NCBI RefSeq assembly: GCF_014873765.1
Contig: NZ_JADBGG010000005.1
Span: 108,250-172,249, forward strand
DNA from: Desulfomicrobium macestii
GTDB lineage: Bacteria; Desulfobacterota; Desulfovibrionia; Desulfovibrionales; Desulfomicrobiaceae
Length of the DNA stretch: 64,000 nucleotides
Direction of reading: 5' to 3'
Shown here piece after piece: positions 31,650 through 39,939 of the stretch. The position numbers and the translations under genes were made by a program. The notes under the pieces are model-generated. The model was not told the DNA's origin and searched no databases. It was given only the letters and a program-made list of their open reading frames with translations. The first letter of the stretch is position 1. Each line of letters begins with the position of its first letter.

Positions 31650-33179
31650 ATGTCCACCACATCCTTGCTGAAACTTTCCGGCATAACCAAGAATTTCGGT
31701 GCTCTCAAAGCCAACGACGACATCTCCCTGACCCTGGCCCAAGGCGAAATGCTGGCCCTGCTCGGAGAAAACGGCGCAGGCAAGACCACCCTCATGTCCA
31801 TCCTCTTCGGACACTACGTGGCCGACACCGGCAGCGTGGAGGTGCAGGGCAAACCCCTGCCCCCGGGTTCGCCCCGGGCCGCGCTCGAAGCGGGCGTGGG
31901 CATGGTCCACCAGCACTTCACCCTGGCCGGGAACATGACCGTGCTCGAAAACATCATGCTCGGCACAGAATCCCTGTGGGGGCTGCGCCGGGGCTCGGCG
32001 CGCGCCCTGGCCAAGCTGGGATCGCTCATGGACCGCTTCAGACTGCACGTAAATCCGCACGCCTTGGTACGCGGCCTGTCCGTGGGCGAACGGCAACGGG
32101 TCGAAATCCTGAAGGTCATGTACCGGGACGCACGCATCCTCATCCTCGACGAACCCACTGCCGTGCTCACCCCGCAGGAAAGCGACCATCTCTTCGCCAC
32201 CCTGCGCGGCCTCGTCGAGCAAGGGCTGAGCGTCATCTTCATCACCCACAAGCTGCGCGAAGTCATGGCCGCCAGCGACCGCTGCGTGGTGCTGCGTCAT
32301 GGTCGCGTGGTGCTTGAGGCTCCCACCGGACAGACCTGCGCCGAGGAACTGGCCAAGGCCATGGTCGGAGCCAACATCCCGAAGGCCACACGCGGGAAGC
32401 TCACGCCCGGCGAGGAGGTCCTTTTTCTGGATCGCGTCCGCGCCGACGCCCCGGACCGGGGACCGGGCCTGTGCGATCTGTGCCTTTCCGTAAAGGCCCA
32501 CGAAGTCCTCGGCATCGCGGGCGTCTCCGGGAACGGTCAGGCGCTGCTGGCGGACCTCTTGTCCGGCCTTGTCGCCCCGGCCGAGGGCAGCGTGGTACTG
32601 CGCGGACAGACCGTGAGCCGCCCAAGCCCGGCGACCATGATCCGCGCCGGCGTCGGCCGCGTGCCGGACGACCGCACCGGAACGGGCCTGGTGGCGGACA
32701 TGACGGTCATGGAAAACCTGTCCACGGAGATCTACCGCCTGCCCGGTTTCTCCAGGCGCGGCATGCTCAACTTCAAGGCCCTGTCGTCCCGGGCCGCGCA
32801 ACTCATGGACGTGTTCGACATTCGCTGCTCGGGCAAGGACGCCCCGGTGCGCAAACTTTCCGGCGGAAACATGCAAAAACTCATCCTGGCCCGGGTCCTG
32901 TCGCAGGGGCCCCACCTCATCCTGGCCAACCAGCCGACCTGGGGCCTTGATGTCGGGGCCACGGCCGCCGTGCACCAGCATCTTCTGGACGCCGCCCGGC
33001 GCGGGGCCGGAGTGGTCCTCATTTCCGAGGACCTGGACGAACTCTTCCAACTCTCCGACCGCATCCAGGTCATGTACCAGGGCCGTCTTTCCCCTCCGGA
33101 AAACACGGCCACCGTGGACCGGGCCAAGCTCGGACTCATGATGAGCGGCCAAACCTTCGACCACAGGGGGTTCGCATGA
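31650..33179 (+). CDS. Nucleoside-type ABC transporter ATPase, two fused ABC domains
   Basis: 509 aa with two ABC domains, like YufO/NupA and RbsA. The first has Walker A GENGAGKTT, signature LSVGERQRVEIL and Walker B ILILDEPTAVL. The second has a degenerate Walker A region (GVSGNGQALLADLLSG, no GKT), signature KLSGGNMQKLILAR and a Walker B of LILANQPTWGLDVGA, where Gln replaces the usual catalytic Glu. The asymmetry is normal for this family. The start at 31650 has no clear SD and follows the terminator by ten bases, so translation may be weak or the true start may differ. Its stop overlaps the next ATG. Confidence 0.9.
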   Translation: MSTTSLLKLSGITKNFGALKANDDISLTLAQGEMLALLGENGAGKTTLMSILFGHYVADTGSVEVQGKPLPPGSPRAALEAGVGMVHQHFTLAGNMTVLENIMLGTESLWGLRRGSARALAKLGSLMDRFRLHVNPHALVRGLSVGERQRVEILKVMYRDARILILDEPTAVLTPQESDHLFATLRGLVEQGLSVIFITHKLREVMAASDRCVVLRHGRVVLEAPTGQTCAEELAKAMVGANIPKATRGKLTPGEEVLFLDRVRADAPDRGPGLCDLCLSVKAHEVLGIAGVSGNGQALLADLLSGLVAPAEGSVVLRGQTVSRPSPATMIRAGVGRVPDDRTGTGLVADMTVMENLSTEIYRLPGFSRRGMLNFKALSSRAAQLMDVFDIRCSGKDAPVRKLSGGNMQKLILARVLSQGPHLILANQPTWGLDVGATAAVHQHLLDAARRGAGVVLISEDLDELFQLSDRIQVMYQGRLSPPENTATVDRAKLGLMMSGQTFDHRGFA

Positions 33180-34225
33180 GATTCGAACCCCGCGAATCAG
33201 TAACCCTCGGCTGGCAAGTCGGCGCGCCGCTCCTGGCCGTGCTCGGTTCCATGCTGCTCTGCTCCGGACTCATCCTCTGGGCCGGAGCGGACCCCTTGAG
33301 CGCATGGCGGCTCCTCATCAAAGGGGCCATGGGTTCAACCTTCGCCCTGACCGAGACCCTGACCCGCGCCACCCCGCTCATCTTCACCGGCCTTGCCGCG
33401 GCCGTGGCCTTCAGGGCCAAGCTCTGGAACATCGGCGGCGAAGGCCAGTTCTATGTCGGGGCCTGCATGGCCACCTGGCTCGGAACGGGGATAATCACCC
33501 TGCCCGCCTGGCTCATGATCCCCTTTCTCTTCCTGTCCGGTGCCCTGGCCGGAGGCCTGTTCCTGCTCATCCCGACCTGGCTCAAGACGCACCTCAAGGC
33601 CGACGAGGTGGTCACCACCCTGCTCCTCAATTTCGTGGTCCTGCTGGTCGTCAACTGGCTGGTTTTCGGCCCCTGGAAAGACCCCATGGCCATGGGCTGG
33701 CCCCAGGCCGCCCCCGTCATCGACCAGGCCATGCTGCCCATCCTGATCCCCAAGTCGAGCCTGCACCTCGGATTCATCCTGGCCCTGGCCTGCGCCCTGG
33801 CGGTCTGGTGGATGATGCGCTTCACCATCTGGGGCTTCGAAATCCGGGCGGTCGGCGCAAGCCTCAAGGCCAGCACCTTCGCGGGTATGCCCGTGCAGGC
33901 CACCATCATCCGCACCGCGCTCCTGAGCGGCGGACTCGCCGCCATGGCCGGGGTCAGCGAACTGTGCGGCGTGAAGGGCTACCTGACCCTCGATCTGTCC
34001 CCGGGATTCGGCTACTCCGGCATCGTCGTGGCCATGCTGGCCGCCCTGCATCCCCTCGGAGTGGTGCTCTCGGCCATCTTCATCGCCGTCATCTACATCG
34101 GCGCCGATTCCATGAGCCGCGCCATCACCATCTCCAACTACATCGCGGACGTGACCACGGCAGTGAGCCTGCTCATGGTGCTCCTGGCCATGTTTCTGAC
34201 CCGCTACCGCATCCGCTGGAAATAA
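33176..34225 (+). CDS. Nucleoside-type ABC transporter permease 1
   Basis: 349 aa, eight to ten membrane helices, BPD_transp_2 family (YufP/NupP-like). Visible family stretches are 'TRATPLIFTGLAAAVAFRAKLWNIGGEGQFYVGA', 'LKADEVVTTLLLNFV' and 'GVSELCGVKGYLTLDLSPGFGYSGIVVAMLA'. It forms the membrane channel with permease 2. The ATG overlaps the ATPase stop (ATGA) and the next gene starts two bases after its stop, so stoichiometric translation is likely. Confidence 0.9.
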   Translation: MRFEPRESVTLGWQVGAPLLAVLGSMLLCSGLILWAGADPLSAWRLLIKGAMGSTFALTETLTRATPLIFTGLAAAVAFRAKLWNIGGEGQFYVGACMATWLGTGIITLPAWLMIPFLFLSGALAGGLFLLIPTWLKTHLKADEVVTTLLLNFVVLLVVNWLVFGPWKDPMAMGWPQAAPVIDQAMLPILIPKSSLHLGFILALACALAVWWMMRFTIWGFEIRAVGASLKASTFAGMPVQATIIRTALLSGGLAAMAGVSELCGVKGYLTLDLSPGFGYSGIVVAMLAALHPLGVVLSAIFIAVIYIGADSMSRAITISNYIADVTTAVSLLMVLLAMFLTRYRIRWK

Positions 34226-34226
34226 C

Positions 34227-35168
34227 ATGGACATCCTCTCCCTTTTTCTCGAAACCGGATTCTGGCTGGCCACCGTGCGCATGGCCACCCCGCTCATCTT
34301 CGGCACCATGGGCGAACTCATCTGTGAACGGGCCGGAGTCCTGAACCTCGGCATCGAGGGCATCATGGCCGCCGGATGCATGTCCGGCTGGACCTGGGTC
34401 TTCCTGGGCGGAACCCTCTGGGGCGGCGTGCTCTTCGCCGCCATGGTCGGCGCATGCCTCGGCCTCCTGCACGCGGTCTTCACTGTGCATCTGGGCCTCT
34501 CCCAGCATGTCACCGGCCTCGGCATCACCATGCTCGGCGCGAGCTTAAGCTCCTTCGTCTTCCGCATGCTCCTGCCCCAGGTCACCACCCCGCCCAAGAT
34601 CACCCCCTTCGCGCCGCTGGACATCCCGGTGCTCTCCGCCCTGCCCTTCATCGGCCCAGTCCTCTTCAGCCAGACCGCGCTGACGCTCCTGGCCTTCGTC
34701 CTGGTCGGCGTCACGGCCTACGTGCTGCTGCGCACACCGCTCGGCCTGGCCCTGCGCATGGTCGGCGAACACCCGCTGGCCGCCGAGGCGCAAGGCCTCT
34801 CGGTCCTGGGCCTGCGCACCGGCGCGGTCATGGTCGGCTCGGCCTTCATGGCCGTGGGCGGCGCATTCCTGACACTGGCTGCCTTCGACGCCTACTACAT
34901 CGGCATGGTCAACGGCCGGGGCTGGATCTGCATCGCGCTGGTCGTCTTCTCCTCCTGGAAACCCGGCAAGGCGCTCCTCGGCGCGCTCCTCTTCGCCGCC
35001 TTCGACGCCATCCAGATGCGCGTGCAACAACAATCCATGACCGGCATCCCCTACCAGTTCTACCTGATGCTGCCCTACATCTGCTCCATCCTCGCCCTCA
35101 TCGTCATGTCCCGCAAAGCCGCCTACCCGAAGGCTTTGCTGGTTCCCTTTCGCAAAGGTGAGAGATAG
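34227..35168 (+). CDS. Nucleoside-type ABC transporter permease 2
   Basis: 313 aa, BPD_transp_2 family (YufQ/NupQ-like). It contains 'ATPLIFGTMGELICERAGVLNLGIEGIMAAGCMSG', the classic permease 2 opening, then 'GLSQHVTGLGITMLGASLSSF' and 'NGRGWICIALVVFSSWKPGKALLGALLFAAFDAIQMR'. The four-gene order (BMP, ATPase, permease, permease) is complete. It is followed by a 125-base spacer with GC hairpins and then the cytosine deaminase gene. Confidence 0.9.
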   Translation: MDILSLFLETGFWLATVRMATPLIFGTMGELICERAGVLNLGIEGIMAAGCMSGWTWVFLGGTLWGGVLFAAMVGACLGLLHAVFTVHLGLSQHVTGLGITMLGASLSSFVFRMLLPQVTTPPKITPFAPLDIPVLSALPFIGPVLFSQTALTLLAFVLVGVTAYVLLRTPLGLALRMVGEHPLAAEAQGLSVLGLRTGAVMVGSAFMAVGGAFLTLAAFDAYYIGMVNGRGWICIALVVFSSWKPGKALLGALLFAAFDAIQMRVQQQSMTGIPYQFYLMLPYICSILALIVMSRKAAYPKALLVPFRKGER

Positions 35169-35187
35169 GTGAGGGAAGAAGAGACGC

Positions 35188-35260
35188 GGGGCGCCGCCCC
35201 ACATCCCGCAAGGGACTCGTCCCTTGACCCGATTATGGGGTGCAGGGGATCATCCCCTGC
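35188..35260. repeat. Cluster of three GC-rich hairpins, REP-like
   Basis: Three small inverted repeats follow each other: GGGGC-GCC-GCCCC (35188-35200), CAAGGGA-CTCG-TCCCTTG (35209-35226) and GCAGGGGA-TCA-TCCCCTGC (35242-35260). All sit in the spacer before the deaminase gene. The arrangement resembles dispersed REP-type elements, but only one copy is in this window, so dispersal cannot be shown here. Confidence 0.5.
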
Positions 35261-35294
35261 CCGCCGGAGGCACTCTTAATACGAGGTGATTACA

Positions 35295-36563
35295 ATGCTG
35301 GATCTGCTTATCATCAACGCCGCCCTGCCCGGTCAGGATTCGCTGACCGAGATCGGCTGCAAGGACGGCCGGATTGTTGCCGTCGAACCGAGCATCAAGG
35401 CCGAGGCTGCCGAGACCATTGACGCCAAGGGATATCTAGTCACCGCGCCTTTCGTGGACAGCCATTTTCACATGGACGCGACCCTGTCCGCGGGGCTGCC
35501 GCGCAGGAACGAGACCGGCACGCTGCTGGAAGGCATCCGCATCTGGGGCGAGCTCAAGCCCGATCTCACGGCCGAGGCGATCAAGGACCGGGCCATGAAG
35601 CTGCTGCATTGGTCCGTGGCCAAGGGAAACCTGGCCATCCGCACGCATGTGGACACCACGGACCCGAGCCTCATGGCCGTGGACGTGCTTTTGGAAGTAC
35701 GCGAAGAGATGAAGGATTTCGTGGACATCCAGCTGGTGGCCTTTCCTCAGGACGGAGTGCTTCGTTCGCCGAACGGGTTGGAACTGCTGGAACGGGCGCT
35801 GGACAAGGGCGTGGATGTCGTGGGCGGCATCCCGCATTTCGAGCGGACCATGGACCAGGGGCGGGAGTCGGTACGGGTGCTGTGCGAGCTGGCCGCAAAA
35901 CGGGGGCTCATGGTGGACATGCACTGCGACGAGTCCGACGATCCGCTCTCAAGGCATGTGGAGAGCCTGGCCCATGAGACCCAACGGCTGGGACTGCACG
36001 GCCGGGTCACGGGATCGCATCTGACGAGCATGCATTCCATGGACAATTATTACGTGTCGAAGCTGATGCCGCTCATGGCCGAAGCGCGGATGCACTGCGT
36101 GTGCAACCCGCTGGTGAACATGAATCTGCAGGGCCGACACGACACGTATCCCAAGAGGCGGGGGCTCATGCGCGTGCCGGAGCTGATGGCCATGGGCATC
36201 AACGTGGCCTTCGGCCACGACGACGTCATGGATCCGTGGTATCCCATGGGCACCCACGACATGCTCGAAGTGGCGCACATGGGGGCGCACGCCCTGCACA
36301 TGACCGGAACGGAAGGGCTTGAAAAGATGTTCGCGGCGGTGACCACGAACGGGGCCAAGGTTCTGGGGCTGAACGGTTACGGACTTGAGCCCGGCTGCAA
36401 GGCGGACATGGTCATCCTGCAGGCGGCAAGCGAACTCGAAGCGCTGCGCCTGCGTCCGGCGCGGCTGTGGGTCATTCGCCGGGGCAAGGTCATAAGCCGG
36501 ACCCCGGAAGTGGTGGCGAGCGTGGACCTGGGCAAGGGCGAAGAACTGGTGGACTTCACATAA
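35295..36563 (+). CDS. codA: Cytosine deaminase / amidohydrolase-family protein
   Basis: 422 aa. It deaminates cytosine to uracil, or a closely related substrate. The metal site is readable: HFH (His57, His59) in VDSHFHMDATLS, the DMHCDESDD strand, GSHLTSMHSM, and FGHDDVMDPWYPMG around residues 306-319. The last is nearly identical to the E. coli CodA active-site motif. The ATG at 35295 is chosen because GAGG (35284-35287) is correctly spaced for it; the in-frame GTG at 35286 overlaps that SD. It directly follows the nucleoside-type ABC transporter, suggesting uptake and salvage of cytosine or its derivatives. The final ~60 residues form the usual composite beta-sandwich end. Confidence 0.87.
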   Translation: MLDLLIINAALPGQDSLTEIGCKDGRIVAVEPSIKAEAAETIDAKGYLVTAPFVDSHFHMDATLSAGLPRRNETGTLLEGIRIWGELKPDLTAEAIKDRAMKLLHWSVAKGNLAIRTHVDTTDPSLMAVDVLLEVREEMKDFVDIQLVAFPQDGVLRSPNGLELLERALDKGVDVVGGIPHFERTMDQGRESVRVLCELAAKRGLMVDMHCDESDDPLSRHVESLAHETQRLGLHGRVTGSHLTSMHSMDNYYVSKLMPLMAEARMHCVCNPLVNMNLQGRHDTYPKRRGLMRVPELMAMGINVAFGHDDVMDPWYPMGTHDMLEVAHMGAHALHMTGTEGLEKMFAAVTTNGAKVLGLNGYGLEPGCKADMVILQAASELEALRLRPARLWVIRRGKVISRTPEVVASVDLGKGEELVDFT

Positions 36564-36572
36564 AAGGGGGAT

Positions 36573-36597
36573 GGCCTTGGCGTCCTTCACCGAGGCC
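36573..36597. terminator. Hairpin between convergent codA and the GrlR-like gene
   Basis: GGCCTTGG / CCGAGGCC forms an 8-bp stem with one G-T pair and a 9-base loop between the two stop codons. T-runs are poor on both strands, so terminator function is only possible. Confidence 0.35.
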
Positions 36598-36937
36598 CTT
36601 CATCCGTCAATTCTTCGAGCCACTGCCCGCTGATGCGCAGATGTACCACATGGTGCCCATGCGCGTGCCCTTCCAGCTCGAAAGAGCGGGACGATGCATC
36701 ATGGCGACCATCAATGGCCAGATTGCCCGCCTTGAACATGCCCAGATCCGGCGGAGCCTGTGGATTCCATTTGCGCACGACCAGATTCCCGCGCACGGCC
36801 CCATCCAGCACTGTCAACCGCCCCTGCCAGACATAACCCGGCCCGCCGCCGTTCACGAATCCCTGCCTGACGACCGCCACGCCTTCTTCGGACTTGTCGT
36901 ATGCCTCAAGGCGCAGCCAGTACATCCCATCCTGCAT
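36587..36937 (-). CDS. Small GrlR-like beta-barrel protein
   Basis: 116 aa. The opening MQDGMYWLRLEAYDKSEEGV and the mid-part 'GFVNGGGPGYVWQGRLTVLDGAVRGNLVVRKW' resemble the GrlR family, whose members are small lipocalin-like barrels first known as regulators of enterobacterial virulence genes. That resemblance is by eye only. The C-terminus is His-rich (HAHGHHVVHLRISG). Two ATG codons (36940 and 36937) lie behind GGGAGG; the second has better spacing. It is divergent from an MFS gene, with a 240-base gap holding no recognised element. The molecular role is unknown. Confidence 0.5.
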   Translation of the reverse strand: MQDGMYWLRLEAYDKSEEGVAVVRQGFVNGGGPGYVWQGRLTVLDGAVRGNLVVRKWNPQAPPDLGMFKAGNLAIDGRHDASSRSFELEGHAHGHHVVHLRISGQWLEELTDEGPR

Positions 36938-37179
36938 CATAAACCTCCCTTGTTTTTCCGGCAGGCATATGCCGGCCGGCAGGACCTTGCATTGTGCCGC
37001 ATGGTTGCCGCAAAAGCAAACCGGCGAGAAATTCACCCGATCCCGAACTTGACACCCGCCGCCAACCGTCTCATGCCGTTCCCTCGACCATGCGCCCGGC
37101 CCCATGAGACGCGGCGTCCGGTCATCTTCACGGCAATGAACAACCATCCACGCCTGACGGCGCATCGGGACATACGCCC

Positions 37180-38316
37180 ATGAACACCCCGCAAAACCGG
37201 CCCATGTATCTCTTCCTCATCGGGCTTGCCGTTCTGAGCGCCCTCGGCTTCCAGGGCTGGCGCACGCTTTTCAACAACTACGCCGTGGAAATCGCGCAGG
37301 TGACCGGCCAGCAGATGGGCGTCATCCAGGGCCTGCGCGAGGTACCGGGCTTCCTGGCCCTGCTCGTGATCTACCTGCTGCTCTTCGTGCGCGAGCATCG
37401 CCTGGCGGCGCTCTCGCTCATGGTCATGGGCCTGGGCGTGATCATGACCGGCCTCATGCCCACCTACACCGGTCTGGTCGTGGCCACCCTGGTCATGTCC
37501 TTCGGCTTCCACTACTATGAAACCCTGAACCAGTCCCTGACCCTGCAGTACTTCGACATCACCCAGAGTCCCGTGGTCATGGGCAGACTGCGCGCCGTGG
37601 GATCGGCCGCGAACATCGTCATCGGGCTCATCTTCCTGCTGGTCGTGAATCATGTCACCTACCAGACCCTGTACGTGACCCTGGGCATCTTCATCATGGG
37701 GGGCGCCGCGTTCTTCCTGCTCGTCAATCCCACTCGCAAGGATCTCCCGCTGCAGCGCAAAAACATGGTCCTGCGCTCGCGCTACTGGCTCTTCTACGTC
37801 CTGACCTTCCTGTCCGGGGCCAGGCGGCAGATCTTCGTGGCCTTCGCCGTGTTCCTGATGGTCAAGAAGTTCGGATACACAGTCTCGGAAGTGGCCATGC
37901 TTTTCATGCTCAACAACGCCGTGAACTACTTCCTGAGCCCCATGATCGGCCGCGCCGTGAACCGCTTCGGGGAGCGCAGGGTGCTGACCCTGGAGTACGC
38001 CAGCCTGTTCTTCGTCTTCCTCGGCTACGCCTTCACCGACAGCAAACTCATGGTGGCCGTCCTCTACATCCTCGATCACATCTTCTACAATTTCGCCATG
38101 GCCATCCGCTCCTTCTTCCAGAAAATCGCCGACCCGCGCGACATCGCGCCGAGCATGGCCGTGGGCTTCACCATCAACCACATCGTGGCCGTCGTCATCC
38201 CCATCGCCGGAGGCCTGCTCTGGATGGTGGACTACCGCATCCCCTTCGTGGGCGGCGCGGTACTGAGCCTCGTTTCCCTGGCCTTCGTGCAGTGCATCCG
38301 CACGGAGAAGGGGTGA
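37180..38316 (+). CDS. Major facilitator superfamily transporter
   Basis: 378 aa, about 11 to 12 membrane helices, without a long central loop. The first helix carries 'GWRTLFNNYAVEIAQVTGQQMGVIQGLREVPGFLALLVIYL', a pattern of an MFS group common in deltaproteobacteria with no known substrate. The second half begins near 'NPTRKDLPLQRKNMVLRSRYWLFYVLTFLSG'. No energy-coupling specificity is readable. It precedes an EamA transporter gene by seven bases and may be co-transcribed. There is no obvious SD before the ATG at 37180. Confidence 0.75.
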   Translation: MNTPQNRPMYLFLIGLAVLSALGFQGWRTLFNNYAVEIAQVTGQQMGVIQGLREVPGFLALLVIYLLLFVREHRLAALSLMVMGLGVIMTGLMPTYTGLVVATLVMSFGFHYYETLNQSLTLQYFDITQSPVVMGRLRAVGSAANIVIGLIFLLVVNHVTYQTLYVTLGIFIMGGAAFFLLVNPTRKDLPLQRKNMVLRSRYWLFYVLTFLSGARRQIFVAFAVFLMVKKFGYTVSEVAMLFMLNNAVNYFLSPMIGRAVNRFGERRVLTLEYASLFFVFLGYAFTDSKLMVAVLYILDHIFYNFAMAIRSFFQKIADPRDIAPSMAVGFTINHIVAVVIPIAGGLLWMVDYRIPFVGGAVLSLVSLAFVQCIRTEKG

Positions 38317-38323
38317 GCCCGGC

Positions 38324-39220
38324 ATGAAAAACCAAACACCCCCGAACTCCCTGCAGGGAATCCTCTTCGCCCTCGGCGCGACCGTCATCTGGTCCGGCAA
38401 CTTCATCGTGGCCCGCAGCCTGAACCAGAGCGTCGAGCCCGCCACCCTCTCCTTTTTGCGCTGGAGCACGGCCTTTCTGGGCCTGCTGCCGTTCGCCTGC
38501 CGCGCGGCATGGTCACAGCGCGCGGCCATCAAGCAGAGCATGCCGGCCATGATTCCCATGGCGCTCCTCGGCGTCACGACCTTCAATGCCCTGCTCTACA
38601 AGGCGGCCCACACCACCTCGGCCCTGAATCTTTCGCTCATCGCCACCTCCACACCGGTGTTCATCATTCTCCTGGCCCGCATCTTTCTGCGCGAAAGCCT
38701 GACCGTCCGAAAAATGACCGGCCTGACCGTTGCGCTGGCAGGGGTCGTGTTGCTCATTACCGGTGGCGACCCAAAGCGCCTGACCAGCCTGGAATTTTCC
38801 ATCGGGGATCTGTGGATGAGCCTGGCCGCCGTGATCTTTGCAGCCTACAGCATTCTGGTGCGCCGTTTCCCGGGCGGCCTGAGCCAGTCCGTGTTTCTGC
38901 TGACGCTTTTCGGCACGGGCATCATTTTCCTGATCCCCTGGGCAGGATGGGAGATCTTCACTCATGGACTCCCGTCGGTCACCCTCGGCGCGGCAGGCGC
39001 CATCCTCTACGTTGGCCTCGGCGCGTCGCTGGCCGCCTACGCCATGTGGAACAGCGCCGTGACCTCCATCGGCCCGTCCCTGGCCGGGCTCATCTACTAT
39101 ACCCTGCCGCTTTTCAGCGGAGTCTCGGCCTTTGTGCTGCTTGGCGAACCCATGGGCCTTATCCATCTGGCCAGCGCCGGCTGCATCCTCGGCGGCATTC
39201 TGCTGGCCACGCGCGGATAA
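38324..39220 (+). CDS. EamA/DMT-family transporter
   Basis: 298 aa, ten predicted helices in two EamA repeats (about residues 10-140 and 155-290). Recognisable motifs are 'GATVIWSGNFIVARSLNQSVEPATLSFLRW' at the first repeat and 'LAAYAMWNSAVTSIGPSLAGLIYYTLPLFSG' at the second. Such carriers usually export amino acids or other small metabolites. It starts seven bases after the MFS gene. The substrate cannot be read. Confidence 0.85.
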   Translation: MKNQTPPNSLQGILFALGATVIWSGNFIVARSLNQSVEPATLSFLRWSTAFLGLLPFACRAAWSQRAAIKQSMPAMIPMALLGVTTFNALLYKAAHTTSALNLSLIATSTPVFIILLARIFLRESLTVRKMTGLTVALAGVVLLITGGDPKRLTSLEFSIGDLWMSLAAVIFAAYSILVRRFPGGLSQSVFLLTLFGTGIIFLIPWAGWEIFTHGLPSVTLGAAGAILYVGLGASLAAYAMWNSAVTSIGPSLAGLIYYTLPLFSGVSAFVLLGEPMGLIHLASAGCILGGILLATRG

Positions 39221-39329
39221 AGATTCTAGGGTCTCTCCCGGTATTGCCTTTCCTCGACACCGGTTCTAAAGACGGCTCGTCCCGGCATCCGGCCGGGAAC
39301 CAAACGAACAACCGCGCCTCGCGGCGCAG

Positions 39330-39935
39330 ATGGATACAGCCATGATCACCCTTTTCATCAGTTTGAGCATGAAACTCTTTTTCCTGCTCACCCCCTTTTT
39401 CGTCCTAACCGTGTTCCTGTCCATGACCGAGCACATGACCAAGGCCGAGCAGCGCAAGGTGGCCATCCGCACCACCATGGCCGTCATGGTCATCAGCCTC
39501 ATCCTCTACTTCGCGGGCAACCCCATATTCTCGACCCTGGGCATCACCCTGGACGGATTCCGCATCGGCGCGGGGAGCCTGCTCTTCCTCTCGGCCGTGT
39601 CTCTTGTCTCGGGCAAGCGTTCCGCCCAGGAGGCGGCTCCCGACGTGGATTTCGCCGTGGTGCCCCTGGCCATCCCCATCACCGTGGGCCCGGCAACCAT
39701 CGGTACCCTGCTCATCCTCGGTGCGGAGTTGGGCGGTGCCGCGGAACAGGCCGTGGGCGCAGGGGCGCTGGTCTGTTCCTGCCTGGCCGTGGGAGTGTTG
39801 CTGCGTTCGGCCAGGCCCCTGAAAAAGCTGCTTGGCTCCGTGGGCCTGTCCGTCATGACCAAGATCACGGGGCTGGTCCTCTCGGCCATGGCCGCGCAGA
39901 TTGTCTTCACGGGGATCAGAAACTTCCTTCAGTAG
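39330..39935 (+). CDS. MarC-family integral membrane protein
   Basis: 201 aa with six hydrophobic segments, the size of MarC/YhgN proteins. Typical are 'FFLLTPFFVLTVFLSMTEHMTKAEQRKVAIRTTMAV', 'GITLDGFRIGAGSLLFLSAVSLVSG' and 'VVPLAIPITVGPATIGTLLIL' with the conserved PLAxPxxxGPAxI motif. The family's function is unknown in general; it is not an antibiotic resistance determinant despite its name. The next gene begins five bases after its stop. Confidence 0.87.
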   Translation: MDTAMITLFISLSMKLFFLLTPFFVLTVFLSMTEHMTKAEQRKVAIRTTMAVMVISLILYFAGNPIFSTLGITLDGFRIGAGSLLFLSAVSLVSGKRSAQEAAPDVDFAVVPLAIPITVGPATIGTLLILGAELGGAAEQAVGAGALVCSCLAVGVLLRSARPLKKLLGSVGLSVMTKITGLVLSAMAAQIVFTGIRNFLQ

Positions 39936-39939
39936 GTCC

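Noticed and set aside
35188..35260. CRISPR-like repeats
   Set aside because: The three hairpin units differ from each other in sequence, have no spacers of even length, and there are no cas genes.
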